DNA from: Minicystis rosea
GTDB taxonomy: Bacteria; Myxococcota_A; Polyangia; Polyangiales; Polyangiaceae
NCBI GenBank assembly: GCA_001931535.1
Contig: CP016211.1
Location: forward strand, 3,624,501-3,688,500
DNA length: 64,000 nucleotides
Direction of reading: 5' to 3'
Shown: piece by piece, positions 51,810-61,612 of the stretch
How positions within the stretch are numbered: position 1 is the first letter of the stretch
How the letters are laid out: each line of letters opens with the position of its first letter
Position numbers and translations under genes: made by a program
The notes under the pieces: generated by a model
Seen by the model: the letters and a program-made list of their open reading frames with translations, nothing else
The model's database searches: none
Told to the model about the DNA's origin: nothing

Positions 51810-52589
51810 TCAGCGCCGCGACCCGCCCGTGCCCGTGGGCCGGAGCTGCGTGGTGTCGTTGCCCGGGGCCACTGCGCGGCGCACCGGCCCCGAGGTCTCG
51901 ATCTCGGCGCGCTCGCGGCGCACGGTGGTGCTCGCCGTCTCCTCGGCTTGCTCGATCTCCTTCCCCACCACGAGCTCCTCGCGCACGATGGGTCGCTTCT
52001 CGATGGTGATGTGCTCCTCACTGATGGGAATGTCGTAGGTCTCCTTCTGGAAGACCTTGTCGCCGGGACGCGTGTCCTGGCTCACGGCGACGCGCTCGAC
52101 GCGGAGCACCTCGCGCGTCACGGGGACCGTGATCTGCTTCTCCTCGGTGATGATCTCCTTGCGGACGTGGACCTCGCCGATCTTGTCCACGTGCTTGCTC
52201 GCGATCACTTCCTCCTCGACCAGCGGCACGTGGATCTCCCCGCTCTTGCCGAACTGCTCGAAGGTCCCGCGAACCGCGCGCTCCTCGCTGCCGAGCGCGG
52301 CGCGCGCCTCGGCCGCCGCCGTCTGGAGCGACTCCTTGGCACTGGCCACCGCGCCCGCGCTGCGAATCCCCTGCTCGCCGATCTCCGAGCGGGCGAGCGA
52401 AAGGAGGATCTCACCACTGCGGACATCGGAGATCCGATCGTAGGGCACCGTCCAATCCTTGGGGAACAAGAACCCCTTCTCCACGACGAAGCCGGTGGGC
52501 TGACACGCCACGACTTTGCCGAGCTTCTCTCCGTCGGAGCTCCTGACTTGCATCCCCTCGGACACGCGGCCTCTCCATCGTTCGACCAT
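51810..52589 (-). CDS. PRC-barrel-like/DUF2382 stress protein
   Basis: The 259-residue product opens with a short PRC-barrel-like domain ('VSEGMQVRSSDGEKLGKVVACQPTGFVVEKG'). The C-terminal half is DUF2382: 'IHVPLVEEEVIASKHVDKIGEVHVRKEIITEEKQITVPVTREVLRVERV', 'ETYDIPISEEHITIEKRPIVREELVVGKEI'. Such proteins (YsnF-like) are common in stress regulons. No signal peptide. ATG at 52589 follows GGGAGGAAACG; an upstream in-frame start is less likely. Confidence 0.9.
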   Translation of the reverse strand: MVERWRGRVSEGMQVRSSDGEKLGKVVACQPTGFVVEKGFLFPKDWTVPYDRISDVRSGEILLSLARSEIGEQGIRSAGAVASAKESLQTAAAEARAALGSEERAVRGTFEQFGKSGEIHVPLVEEEVIASKHVDKIGEVHVRKEIITEEKQITVPVTREVLRVERVAVSQDTRPGDKVFQKETYDIPISEEHITIEKRPIVREELVVGKEIEQAEETASTTVRRERAEIETSGPVRRAVAPGNDTTQLRPTGTGGSRR

Positions 52590-52821
52590 CGTTTCCTCCC
52601 TTCCTTTCGCTCGCCGAGCCGAAGCGTCCGCCTGCACCTGCCCGACGCCGAGCGCCGAGCAGTGAGCAGTCGGTCGTCACCGCTTCGTCACAGGCGAACG
52701 CGCTGCAATCCGTACGCCGACACCGGCTGAGAGCGCCGCGGCGCTCGATCGCAGTCAGCCTCGGGCACGCGAAGCGGCCCGCGACTTGGCCGTCCGCCGC
52801 GCGAATCCACGCCGCGCGCGC

Positions 52822-52868
52822 TCGCGATGAACCGGCGAGCGGTGCTCGAAATCTCGGGTGGATCACGG
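52822..52868. repeat. Decayed copy of the dispersed repeat
   Basis: TCGCGATGAAC near 52822 is followed, after a loss of about 25 bases relative to copy 1, by GTGCTCGAAATCTCGGGTGG and ATCACGG (to 52868), which differ from copy 1 at two positions. The hairpin part is missing. It sits in the 398-base gap between the DUF2382 and kinase genes, where no gene is seen. Confidence 0.65.
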
Positions 52869-52987
52869 CTTGATGTGATCTCGACGACTGCGCGACGACG
52901 ACGCGCTCCGTGCGCGCGTCGGTGACACGTGCCGGCGCACACCAGCGCCACGCACGACGATGCCGCCTTCGCCGTGATGCGCTTCGA

Positions 52988-55522
52988 TCAGCGGGCGCCG
53001 GCCTCGCGGAGCCGCTCGCAGCTCCAGGCGTTGCCGCCGGTGCACCCGCGCCGCAGGAGCTCGATCCCGCGCGCGCGATCGCGCGTCGCGCCGCGGCCCG
53101 CGAGGTACGCCCAGCCGAGCCCGGCGCAGCCGGCGGCCGTCCCCGCCTCGCAGGCGCGCTGATAGAGCGCGACGGCGCGGCTCTCGTCGCGCGCGACGCC
53201 GCGGCCCGCGGAGAGCATGACGGCGAAGTTGGCGCAGCCGATCATCTCGCCGCCGTCGCACGCGCGCTCGTAGAGCTCCGCGGCGCGCTCGTCGCTCGGA
53301 CCGAGGCCGCCCTTCCCGTTCTCGCTCATGAACCCGAGATCGTTGCAGCCGCGCATGTCACCGGCCTCGCAGGCGCGCTGATAGAGCGCGACGGCGCGCG
53401 CTTCGTCACGCGCGAGCCCGCCCTTGCCATGCTCGTAGAGCGCGCCGAGGCGACGGCATGCGTGCGCATCACCGCCGTCGCATGCATCCTGGTAGAGCGA
53501 TCGCGCGCGGGCGATGTCGAGCGGAACGCCGCCGCGCCCGGCCTCGAACATCGCGCCGAGACTCCCGCAGCCGCGCGGCTCGCCGCCGTCGCAGGCCCGG
53601 CGGTAGAGCTCGGCGGCGCGCGCCTCGTCACGCGCGAGATCGCCGCGCCCCTGCTCGTGGAGCGCACCCAAGTTGTGGCAACCGATGAGCTCGCCGCCGT
53701 CGCACGCGCGCTGGTAGAGCTCTCGGGCGACATGATCGTCGCGCGCGTAGCCGCCGCGCCCCGCGCCGACGAGGACGCCGAGATCGCTGCAGCCCACGAG
53801 CTCGCCGCCGTCGCACGCGCGTCGATACAGCTCGGCCGCCTTGCGCTCGTCCCGCGCGAGCCCACCGCGCCCGAGCTGGTGAAGCCCCCCGAGATCGTTG
53901 CAGCTCAAAAGATCTCCGCGATCGCATGCGCTCTGGAACAGCGCCGCCGCGCGCACCAGATCCCGCGCCGTCCCGGCCCCGTCGCGGTACGACTCCCCGA
54001 GCAACGCGCACCCGCGCGCATCACCGCCGTCGCACGCGCGCCGGAAGAGCCCCACGGCGCGCGCGCGATCCCGATCGAGCCCGCCATTCCCGGCGCGCAC
54101 GAGCCGCCCCAAGCCGGCGCATCCGGCAGCATCGTTGCCCGCGCAAGCACGCTGGTAGAGCGCCGCCGCGCGCACCACGTCGCGCGGCACACCGTCGCCG
54201 CGCTCGGCGCGTCCCGCGATGAGCGCGCACGTCGCCGCGTCGCCGTCGTCGCAGGCCTCCGCGCAACGCTCGCCCGTGGATCGACACGCGTCCCGCGCCG
54301 CGCTCACGCGGAGCCGTGGCACGATCACCACGGCGGCGACCGTCGCGGCAACGAACGCCAGCGCCGCGCCGATCGGCACGGCCCACCTGCGTGCGCGCGG
54401 CCTCCGCTGCGTGGGCGGCGCCTCCGCGCGCAACTGCGGCGGAGCGGGCACGAGCGGCGGCGCGCTCGACCACACGACCTCCGTCGCGCCACCCGAAGCC
54501 GCAGGCGGCGCCTGCGAAACCTCGGTCGCTCCCGCATCGGATGCGATGCTTCGCGACGCGCCCGCGATCCGCGCGAACGGCGTCCCTTCGCCGGCCGGCA
54601 TCTGCGCGAGCAAGCGCCCGAGCGCCTCGGTGGCTGCGCCCACGCTGGGCCATCGCTCCGCGGCATCGGTCGCCGTGGCCCGCGCGAACCACGCGTCGAA
54701 CCCCGCCGGCAGCAGCACCGCGCGATCCTCGGCGCGCACCGACGCCGCCTCGCGCGGAACCAACACCGCCTTCACCGGGATCTCGGCCGCCGTCTCCGCG
54801 CCCCAGAACTGCCCCGAGGGAAGCCCCGTGAGCAGCTCGTACGCCACGAGCCCGAGCGGCCACACATCGGTGGCGCGGGACACGCTCGCCGCCACCGCGA
54901 TCGCTTGTCGCGCGGCCACCTCACGCATCGCCGCGCCCATCTGCTCGGGCGCCGCATACGACGGCGTGCCGACCTGCGTCGCCGTGCGCGCGGCGCCCGC
55001 CTCGATCACCTTGGCGATCCCGAAGTCCATCACCTTGAGCGTCGGCCGCCCGCGTCGCCCCGTGGTGAGGAACAGGTTCGACGGCTTCACGTCGCGATGC
55101 ACGATGCCCGCGTCGTGCGCTTGATCCAGCGCCTCCGCGAGCTGCTCGAAGACGCTCTGCACCAGCGCGGGCGGCATCGGTCCGTGACGCTCGCACCACG
55201 CGTCGAGCGTCTCCCCTTCGAGCAGCTCCATCACGAGGTATGGCAACCCGCGCTCACCATCGAAGCCGGCATCGAGCACTTCGACGACGTGCTCGCTCTT
55301 CCCGATGCGCCCGAACGCGCGCGCCTCTTTCAGGAAGAGATCGACGAGCGCCCGCCGCGCCACGAGGTGCGGGTGCACCACCTTGAGTGCGCAGGCTGCG
55401 CCGGTGCCCGCATGACGCGCGCGATACACGATCGCCATGCCCCCCGTTCCGAGCAGGGCTTCGACGTCGTAGCGACCGTCGATCCGGTCACCCGGTGCGA
55501 TCAACGCCCTCGGCGCGTGCAT
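52988..55522 (-). CDS. Transmembrane Ser/Thr kinase with Hcp/Sel1-like repeats
   Basis: The 844-residue product has a kinase domain (about residues 12-285: 'LLGTGGMAIVYRAR', 'CALKVVHPHL', 'GIVHRDVKPSNLF', 'VMDFGIAKVI', 'GTPSYAAPEQ'), a linker, one membrane helix ('WAVPIGAALAFVAATVAAVVIV', about 385) and then about eleven Sel1-type repeats of roughly 36 residues. Each repeat has a pair of Cys in the pattern Y-x-R-A-C-x(6)-C, as in Helicobacter Hcp proteins, where each pair forms a disulfide. Disulfides fit an extracytoplasmic location, so the repeats look like the sensor of a receptor kinase. Catalytic residues are intact. Confidence 0.93.
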   Translation of the reverse strand: MHAPRALIAPGDRIDGRYDVEALLGTGGMAIVYRARHAGTGAACALKVVHPHLVARRALVDLFLKEARAFGRIGKSEHVVEVLDAGFDGERGLPYLVMELLEGETLDAWCERHGPMPPALVQSVFEQLAEALDQAHDAGIVHRDVKPSNLFLTTGRRGRPTLKVMDFGIAKVIEAGAARTATQVGTPSYAAPEQMGAAMREVAARQAIAVAASVSRATDVWPLGLVAYELLTGLPSGQFWGAETAAEIPVKAVLVPREAASVRAEDRAVLLPAGFDAWFARATATDAAERWPSVGAATEALGRLLAQMPAGEGTPFARIAGASRSIASDAGATEVSQAPPAASGGATEVVWSSAPPLVPAPPQLRAEAPPTQRRPRARRWAVPIGAALAFVAATVAAVVIVPRLRVSAARDACRSTGERCAEACDDGDAATCALIAGRAERGDGVPRDVVRAAALYQRACAGNDAAGCAGLGRLVRAGNGGLDRDRARAVGLFRRACDGGDARGCALLGESYRDGAGTARDLVRAAALFQSACDRGDLLSCNDLGGLHQLGRGGLARDERKAAELYRRACDGGELVGCSDLGVLVGAGRGGYARDDHVARELYQRACDGGELIGCHNLGALHEQGRGDLARDEARAAELYRRACDGGEPRGCGSLGAMFEAGRGGVPLDIARARSLYQDACDGGDAHACRRLGALYEHGKGGLARDEARAVALYQRACEAGDMRGCNDLGFMSENGKGGLGPSDERAAELYERACDGGEMIGCANFAVMLSAGRGVARDESRAVALYQRACEAGTAAGCAGLGWAYLAGRGATRDRARGIELLRRGCTGGNAWSCERLREAGAR

Positions 55523-55573
55523 TCGCGATGGCCCCGATCATACGAGATACCCTCGCGTCGCGCTCGTGCTCGC

Positions 55574-56095
55574 CTACAAAGCCGAGAGCGCCGCGGCCAG
55601 CGCGGCCGCGTCAGTGTAGCCGCGCAGCACGGTGACCTTGCGACCGCTCGCGTCGAACAGGATCGTCATGGGCATCATGTCGACGCCGTATTGTTGCGCG
55701 AGCAGCTCGGCGTCGCCCTCGGCTTCGCTCACGTCGAGCCGCAGGGCCACGAACGAGCTCGCCGCCTGCACGACGCGCGCGTCGGTCCACGACTTCCGCT
55801 CCATCTCGAGGCCCGCGGCGTCCCAATCCGCGCGCACCCAGACGAGAAACGGCATCCCGAGACGGCGCGCACGCTCGCGCGCCTCACGCTCGGATGAGAT
55901 CCAGGCGATCTCCTTCTTCGCCGCCGCCGGGGCAGGCCGCGCAATCACCGGCGATGCGCTCGGCGGCGCCGCCGGCTTCGCCGATCCGACCGCCGCAATC
56001 TCGACGGTCGCAGCCGGCGGACCGCACGCCGCGATCACGACACACACCGTGATCGCGGCTGTCGTTGCTACTTCGCGGAGCACTTCATGGCGCAC
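55574..56095 (-). CDS. Thioredoxin-fold lipoprotein lacking redox cysteines
   Basis: The 173-residue product has a lipoprotein signal (lipobox V-I-A-A-C at about residue 24), a Pro/Ala linker and a thioredoxin-fold domain: 'FLVWVRADWDAAGLEMERKSWTD', 'FVALRLDVSEAEGDAELLAQQYGVDMMPMTILFDASGR' with the cis-Pro (M-P) loop. Where DsbD-type domains read 'ADWCVACKEFE', this one reads ADWDAAGLEME, so both active-site Cys are gone. It cannot do thiol-disulfide exchange there, and may be a binding or scaffold protein. The GTG start overlaps the previous gene's end by 28 bases; GTG at 56083 is an alternative. Confidence 0.82.
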   Translation of the reverse strand: MRHEVLREVATTAAITVCVVIAACGPPAATVEIAAVGSAKPAAPPSASPVIARPAPAAAKKEIAWISSEREARERARRLGMPFLVWVRADWDAAGLEMERKSWTDARVVQAASSFVALRLDVSEAEGDAELLAQQYGVDMMPMTILFDASGRKVTVLRGYTDAAALAAALSAL

Positions 56096-57345
56096 ATCAG
56101 GTCGCCCGCGGCGCAGCCGCAGTTGCCCTTCTTCGGCCCTGCCGGAGCCGCGGGCGCGGCCGGCGCAGCCGGAGCCGCCGCCTTGCCAGGCGCAGCGCCG
56201 GCGGGCGCGGCCTTGCCACCGCCCTTGGCGCCGCCGCCCTTCGCCGCCGTCTTCGGATCGGCCGAGGGCGCCGCGCTCGCGACGGCGGACCCCGTGGGCG
56301 CCGCGCTCGCCTCGGCGGTCGCCGACACGGTGGGCGCCGCCGAAGCCGTCGCGGTGGGCGCCGCCGAGGCCGTCTCGGCCACGGAAGGCGCAGGCTGCGG
56401 CGTGTTGCCCCCACCCTTCATCGCCACGAACGCGCCCACGATCGCGAGCACCGCGACCACGCCGCCGATGCCGAGGAACAGTGGCGTCTTGCTCTTCGGC
56501 GGCGGAGCGTCCGGCACCGCCGCGGGCGTGGGCGCCGCCGGCGCAGCGACGGGCGGCGCGCCGAGCGGGAAGAGCCCGCCGTCCGGAAGGAACGCCGCTG
56601 CCGCCGGAGCGGCTGCCGCGGCCGGCGCGCTCTGCGCCGCCGCCGCAGCAGCGAGGGCCTTGAGATCGATGATGCCGGAGTCCTCGCGATCGCGCGCCGT
56701 GGTCGCCTTCGGAGCGGAGGCCGAGGGCGTCGACGCGGCCTTCGCCGTCAGCGCGCTCAGCGAGAACAGCATCGAGTTCTCTTCGCTGCCGCGCGCCGAG
56801 GGCGCGGGCGCCGGCACCGCGCGCGCAGCGCTGCCATTCGAGTACGCCGGCGCCTCATCGGACTTGGCGCTGAACACGTCCTGCGCTCCTCGCCCGGGAT
56901 CGCGACGCGCCGCTGCGCGCGGCTCCGGCTCGGCGGCGACGGCCACGAGCGACGGCGACGACACCGACGCGGCCGGAGCGGCCTGGTTGTGGAGCGCGGA
57001 CACGATCGTGTCGACCTGACCGAGCGGCTGCCAATCGCTCATCCCATCGGCCCACACGTACGTCTCGGCGGTCACCACCGACGTCTGGTAGGCCGCGACG
57101 ATCTCGGGCAGCGTCATCGACCGCTGATCGCCCTCGGTCACGTTCACCAGATACGACGCGCCGCCGTCTGCCTGCCCCCCGGATGACAGCGACACCGGAT
57201 CGGCGGGCGCGCTGGTGGTCACGCCGCCGCTGTTCACGAGGATGGTCGCGCCGCACTTGCGGCACTTGATCTTGACGGTCTTCCCTTGGACCTTCTCGTC
57301 GGAGACGGTGTACTTGGACTGGCAGGACTGGCAGGTGATCTTCAT
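56068..57345 (-). CDS. Zinc-ribbon/GYF-domain membrane protein
   Basis: The 425-residue product begins with an MJ0042-type zinc ribbon ('CQSCQSKYTV' and 'KCRKCGATILV'). A GYF_2-like domain follows ('YLVNVTEGDQRSMTLPEIVAAYQ...VWADGMSDWQPLGQV', about residues 65-110), then a long Ala/Pro-rich linker, one membrane helix ('TPLFLGIGGVVAVLAIVGAFVAM', about residue 300), an Ala/Pro tail, and a Cys-rich end ('NCGCAAGDLMCAMKC'). The N-terminus is probably cytoplasmic and binds zinc and a proline-rich partner; the C-terminus is outside. It overlaps the thioredoxin-fold gene. Function unknown. Confidence 0.85.
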   Translation of the reverse strand: MKITCQSCQSKYTVSDEKVQGKTVKIKCRKCGATILVNSGGVTTSAPADPVSLSSGGQADGGASYLVNVTEGDQRSMTLPEIVAAYQTSVVTAETYVWADGMSDWQPLGQVDTIVSALHNQAAPAASVSSPSLVAVAAEPEPRAAARRDPGRGAQDVFSAKSDEAPAYSNGSAARAVPAPAPSARGSEENSMLFSLSALTAKAASTPSASAPKATTARDREDSGIIDLKALAAAAAAQSAPAAAAAPAAAAFLPDGGLFPLGAPPVAAPAAPTPAAVPDAPPPKSKTPLFLGIGGVVAVLAIVGAFVAMKGGGNTPQPAPSVAETASAAPTATASAAPTVSATAEASAAPTGSAVASAAPSADPKTAAKGGGAKGGGKAAPAGAAPGKAAAPAAPAAPAAPAGPKKGNCGCAAGDLMCAMKCSAK

Positions 57346-58311
57346 GGGCTCTTGGCTCGCTGTGCTCGGGCTCCGCTCGCGCTGCTGACGCCAGCGTCCT
57401 CGGCGCCGTCCGATTCGGCTCCGGGGATCGTCCGCGATAGTTTACCTCGACTCGCGCGAATTACGCCCCCTTCCTGACGTTCTTCCTGCCCAGAGGATTT
57501 GAAACGCGGCGATTTCCGCCCCCCGACCGCCTCCTGGGAGCCTGGTCCGGACCCGCGTCGCTCCGCGACGGTCGCCGTCGGTGAGCCTGCCCCCAACGCG
57601 CCCCATGGCCGTCCCGACGCCTGTCCCGCGAACCGCCCCCGACGCGATGCGCGACTGGTCATGCGCCTCTCCATCGCGAATCGCCGAGCCGGCCCACCGT
57701 CGCATGACTCACCGGCCCTGCTCTCCATCGCCACATCAATCGAATGGGCTCCCGCGAAGAGGCACCGGCCGAGGCGGCGCCTCACCCTCGAATTTGGCGT
57801 CAGCAACATCTGACACCATCCCAGCCGAGGTCTCCCCCCGCGACGTGCTGTCAGCCCAGCGAGCAGCCTTGTCAGCGCCGCACATCACACCGCGCCGGCC
57901 GGCCCAACGAGGTCGACCCAAACCATTGTCGTTGGACGCCACGGGCCCGAGCAGCAGGAGGCGTATCGCCGACGCGATCGCGCAGAATGGTTATCCCGCG
58001 GAGAGACGCGCCCAGGAATCATCCAGACACGGAATGACACCGGCTCGACACCCAACCCCTACACGCCAACACCCAATCGTCGTTGCCTGCGATCATGGCT
58101 TTGCCGGAGCGCCGGAACTCGACGAGAGAGAGGTCGCCTCGAACAGTCTCGGCGAAGAGCCCCTCGGCGAAGAATCGGATCTTCGCCGAACGACACCGCA
58201 GCCTCAGCCGAGCGCCGCGGAGAGCGCTCGCACCAAGGCTCGTTGCCGGCACGTGAGATGGGTCGAAGGAGAACGAGGGCGCGCCATGCGCGGCGTGCCC
58301 TCGGGCGGTGG
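57346..58311. other. 966-base gap, no gene seen; hairpin at 58164-58189
   Basis: I see no convincing gene on either strand. Open frames here are short, Arg/Ser/Pro-rich and unlike known proteins. The one clear structure is CTCGGCGAAGA, present twice (58149-58159 and 58163-58173), whose second copy pairs with TCTTCGCCGA (58180-58189) in a perfect 10-base stem with a 6-base loop. It lies beyond the end of the sigma-54 regulator on the minus strand and may terminate it. Confidence 0.5.
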
Positions 58312-60185
58312 TCACGAGAGGCGGGGCATCTCCTCGCCTTCTCCGTTCGCTTCCGTCACGGGTCGCGACGAGGGGGCTTCGTCGACGCTCTCCGTCTGCT
58401 CCGCGGGCTCCGGCGCTTCCTGCGTGCCCACGTGCTCGCCGTAGGCTTGGAGCTTCGAATAGAGCCCGCGCCGGCTGATCCCGAGCACGCGCGCGGCGCG
58501 CTGCTTGTTGCCGCGCACGGCCTCGAGCGTGAGCAGGATGAGCTTGCGCTCCGCATCGGCGAGCCGCGTCCCCACCGGCAAGCGCAGCACCAGGGGGTGA
58601 TCCCGATCCGCTTCGCGCTCGGGCTCGTGCGCCGCCGCGGGCACGGGCTCGGGTAGCGTGCGCGCTGGGATTTGGTTGGGCGGCAGCGTGGCCGGCGGCT
58701 GCGAAGCAGGCCCGCCGTTGCCACCATTGGCGGCCGGCGGCGGGACGCTCGGATGCGCCACCGGCTCGGCGCCGGGCAGCGCGGCGGACGGGTGCGCCGC
58801 GCGATACTCCGCAGCAGCCTGCGCGATCGCCGCGTTGGGCCGCGCGCCCGGCATCGTCTGATCCACCGAAGCATCGACCTCGCCCGGCCCGGGGGCGGCG
58901 GGCGCGGGGCGGGCGCGTCGTGACCGCGCCGCGGGCGCCGCTCGATGCGACCTTGTCCGAGCTGGATGTCGCCTTCGCCCACGATCTCGCTCGAGGCGAA
59001 GAGCGCCGTCTGCTCCACCACGTTGCGGAGCTCGCGCACGTTGCCCGGCCAATCGTGGTGCAGGAGCCGCTCGACCGCCGCGTCCGAGAGCCGGCGCGCC
59101 GGCGTCCCGTAGCGCTTCGCGTACTTCACGAGGAAGCGCTCGGCGATGGGCCGAATGTCCTCCTCACGCTCGCGCAGAGGAGGCAGCGTCACCGTGAAGA
59201 CGTTGAGGCGATAATACAGGTCCTCTCGGAAGACTCCCTCGTCCACCAGGTCGAGCAAATCCTTGTTCGTCGCGGCGACGATACGCACGTCGGCCTCGAT
59301 TTCCTTGCGTCCGCCGACACGGGTGAAGCGGTAGGTCTCGAGGACGCGGAGCAAGCTCACCTGGACTGCCGAGTCCATCGTGCCCACTTCGTCGAGGAAC
59401 ACGGTGCCGCCCGCGGCCGCCTCGAACTTGCCTTCGGCCGCCGCGAAGGCGCCGGTGAACGAGCCCTTCTCGTGGCCGAACAGCTCGCTGCCGATGAGCT
59501 CCCGCGGGATCGCGCCCGTGTGCACGGGGACGAAGGGGCCGTTGCGACGGCGGCTGCGCATGTGGATGGCGCGCGCCACGAGCTCTTTGCCCGTGCCGCT
59601 CTCGCCCACCACGAGCACCGGCGCCATCGTCCCGGCCACGCGATCGACGCGCGCGAAGACCTCGCGCATGCGCCGCGATCCGCCGACCATCCCTTCGAAG
59701 ACCAGAGTCCCGCCGGGCGCGTCGTCGTCGTCGGCGTCGGCCTCGCGGACGTTGTCCGAAGAGAGCAGCTCGCGGATCAGCGACACGAGGCGCGCCGGAT
59801 CGAGCGGCTTTTGCAGGTAGTCCGCGGCGCCCAGCTTGAGCGCTTCGACGGCCGTGTTCACGGTCCCGCCGCCGGTCACGACCACGACCGCGGGCGGCGG
59901 TTGCTTGGGCTCCGGCGCCTCCTGCGCTTCGATGGGCGCGAGGCGCTTCATCAAATCCACGCCGGTCATCCCGGGCAGGTTCAAATCGGTGACCAGCACG
60001 TCGGCCGGCGTGCGCTGGTGAATGTCGAGCGCCTGTTCTCCGCTCGCCGCCACCACGACGTCGAGCCCCTCGTGCCGGAGCACTGCTTCGAGGATCGCCG
60101 CCTGATCCGGCTCGTCTTCCACCAAGAGCACGCGGCCCTGGTGAGGCGGGTGATGCCCGCGCAACGACCGGAGCGGACGGCTCAC
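58312..60185 (-). pseudogene. NtrC-type sigma-54 response regulator, frameshifted
   Basis: Two frames give one regulator of about 625 residues. The first has a receiver domain ('VLLVEDEPDQAAILEAVL', phospho-Asp in 'VLVTDLNLPGMTG', Lys in 'DYLQKPLDP'), then an AAA+ sigma-54 module with 'GESGTGKELVARAIH', 'HEKGSFTGAF' (GSFTGA in place of the usual GAFTGA), 'GTVFLDEVGT' and 'HHDWPGNVRELRN'. The second frame holds the Ala/Pro linker and the Fis-type HTH ('AERKLILLTLEAVRGNKQRAARVLGISRRGLYSKL'). Adding one base to the five-G run at 58891-58895 (plus strand) joins them. GTG at 60185 is a likely start; TTG at 60209 is possible. It should activate sigma-54 promoters after phosphorylation. Confidence 0.88.
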
Positions 60186-60209
60186 ATGCGCTAGTGCGTT
60201 GGCTGCCAA

Positions 60210-60727
60210 CCCATCCTCCCCAAGGCGCGGTGAAGGCGCCGATATCGATCGTCGTGAAAGATTTCCCCCGCGTGCCGGCGCGGCCGGACCGCGGCGGCGA
60301 GCACACCGCGCGCTCGGGAAACTCTAGCCCGTACCACGTCCCCCGCCACACGCGCGGAGTGTTTCGGGAGACTTCATTTCTCGGGTACGGCGGCCGGACG
60401 GCTCCATCCTTTCGCCTGGCTGTCCGCGCGATTCACGTCCTCGCGTCCATGCCAACTCTTCATGTCCCGAGAGGCCCACGGCTCCGTTCGTATCATCCTG
60501 TAGAGGCTCGGCGCACTCGGGGAGACTCGATATCGTGACTCCGGACGTTCGCCAGGCCGGGCCCGGAAAAACCCGACGAGAGCGCGCGATCGGCCCCTTC
60601 TTCTCCGCCCAATTCGACGTTGACGGAACTCGTTCGTCTGCGATGCTCGCTCGGCCGCGCAGGCGAGCTCGGTTGTCCTCGGCGATGTTCGCGGAGAACG
60701 GTCGACATCCGATCAACGAGGTTCAGC
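60210..60727. other. Divergent upstream region, no gene seen
   Basis: The 518 bases between the sigma-54 regulator and the metallophosphoesterase-like gene hold no convincing gene on either strand. Some stretches around 60360-60540 are a little less GC-rich than average, as expected for promoters, but I cannot name a specific site. Confidence 0.4.
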
Positions 60728-61612
60728 GTGAAGCTCTTGCTCGTCTCCAACATCCTCGAGCACGAGGCGTTCCCCGAGTTTCTCCGGGCGGCCGGCGCCG
60801 CCCACCCCGACGCGGGGATTCTGTGCGCGGGCGATCTCCTCAACGTGTTCCCCGAGCCCGGAGAAGATTTCGCGGGGTCCATGTTCCACGAGATCTTCGG
60901 CGCGCGCGTCGTCGACGAGATGCGTCGTTTGGTGGACACCGGCTTCTCCGCTGCGGACGACTCGTGGCTCGTGGAGCCCCTCCGCGACATGTTCCTTCCA
61001 GGCGGGCAGAGCGCACGGCGCGCGCTCGCCATCGCCGACGCGCGCTATCAGCGCTTCTTCACCGAGATCACCGCCGCGCTCGCGGACCGGCCTTTCTATT
61101 TCATCGACGGCAACATGGATTATCCGTCGCTCTCCTGCGTCCGCGCCGCCGCGTCGCCGGGCCTCGTGTCCATCAGCGACGTCGTCGTCGACATCGGCGG
61201 CGTGTCCGTGGCTGGGCTCGGCGGCATTCCCAACACGGCCCATCCCTTCGCGGGCGTCGTGGAGATCTCGCCCAACGAGATGTCGGAGGCCGAGTACGAA
61301 CGCCGGCTCTTCCGCCTCGCGGGCGCCGACGTCCTCTGCACGCACCTCTCGCCGGAGGAGGCCCCTGCCCTCGCCCGCTTCCTCGAGCTCGGCCACGCGC
61401 GCATCCTCGTTTGTCGCGCGCCCTTCGATTTCCGCCGCGCCCGCGATTACCGCGGTCGCTCCTCGGTCCGCCGCTTCGGAGACGCTTGGGTGATCACGGT
61501 ACGTCCCTTCGAGTGGCCCGCGGGCAGCTCGCTCGTGGTCGATCTCCACCCCGGCGCCGCGCCCGACGTGGAGATCTTCTCCTACGCAGGTGTCGCTCGT
61601 CCGGCGGCCTGA
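60728..61612 (+). CDS. Metallophosphoesterase-like protein
   Basis: The 294-residue product has the order of calcineurin-type metal motifs: 'KLLLVSN' at the start (Asp replaced), Asp in 'GILCAGDLLNVF', Asn in 'FYFIDGNMDYPS' and His in 'DVLCTHLSPEEA'. The first motif (DxH) is not clear, so the metal site may be incomplete or changed. Beta strands such as 'VVVDIGGVSVAGLGGI' fit the fold. GTG at 60728 starts the first strand directly. Its last 31 bases overlap the end of the histidine kinase on the other strand. Substrate unknown. Confidence 0.75.
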   Translation: MKLLLVSNILEHEAFPEFLRAAGAAHPDAGILCAGDLLNVFPEPGEDFAGSMFHEIFGARVVDEMRRLVDTGFSAADDSWLVEPLRDMFLPGGQSARRALAIADARYQRFFTEITAALADRPFYFIDGNMDYPSLSCVRAAASPGLVSISDVVVDIGGVSVAGLGGIPNTAHPFAGVVEISPNEMSEAEYERRLFRLAGADVLCTHLSPEEAPALARFLELGHARILVCRAPFDFRRARDYRGRSSVRRFGDAWVITVRPFEWPAGSSLVVDLHPGAAPDVEIFSYAGVARPAA

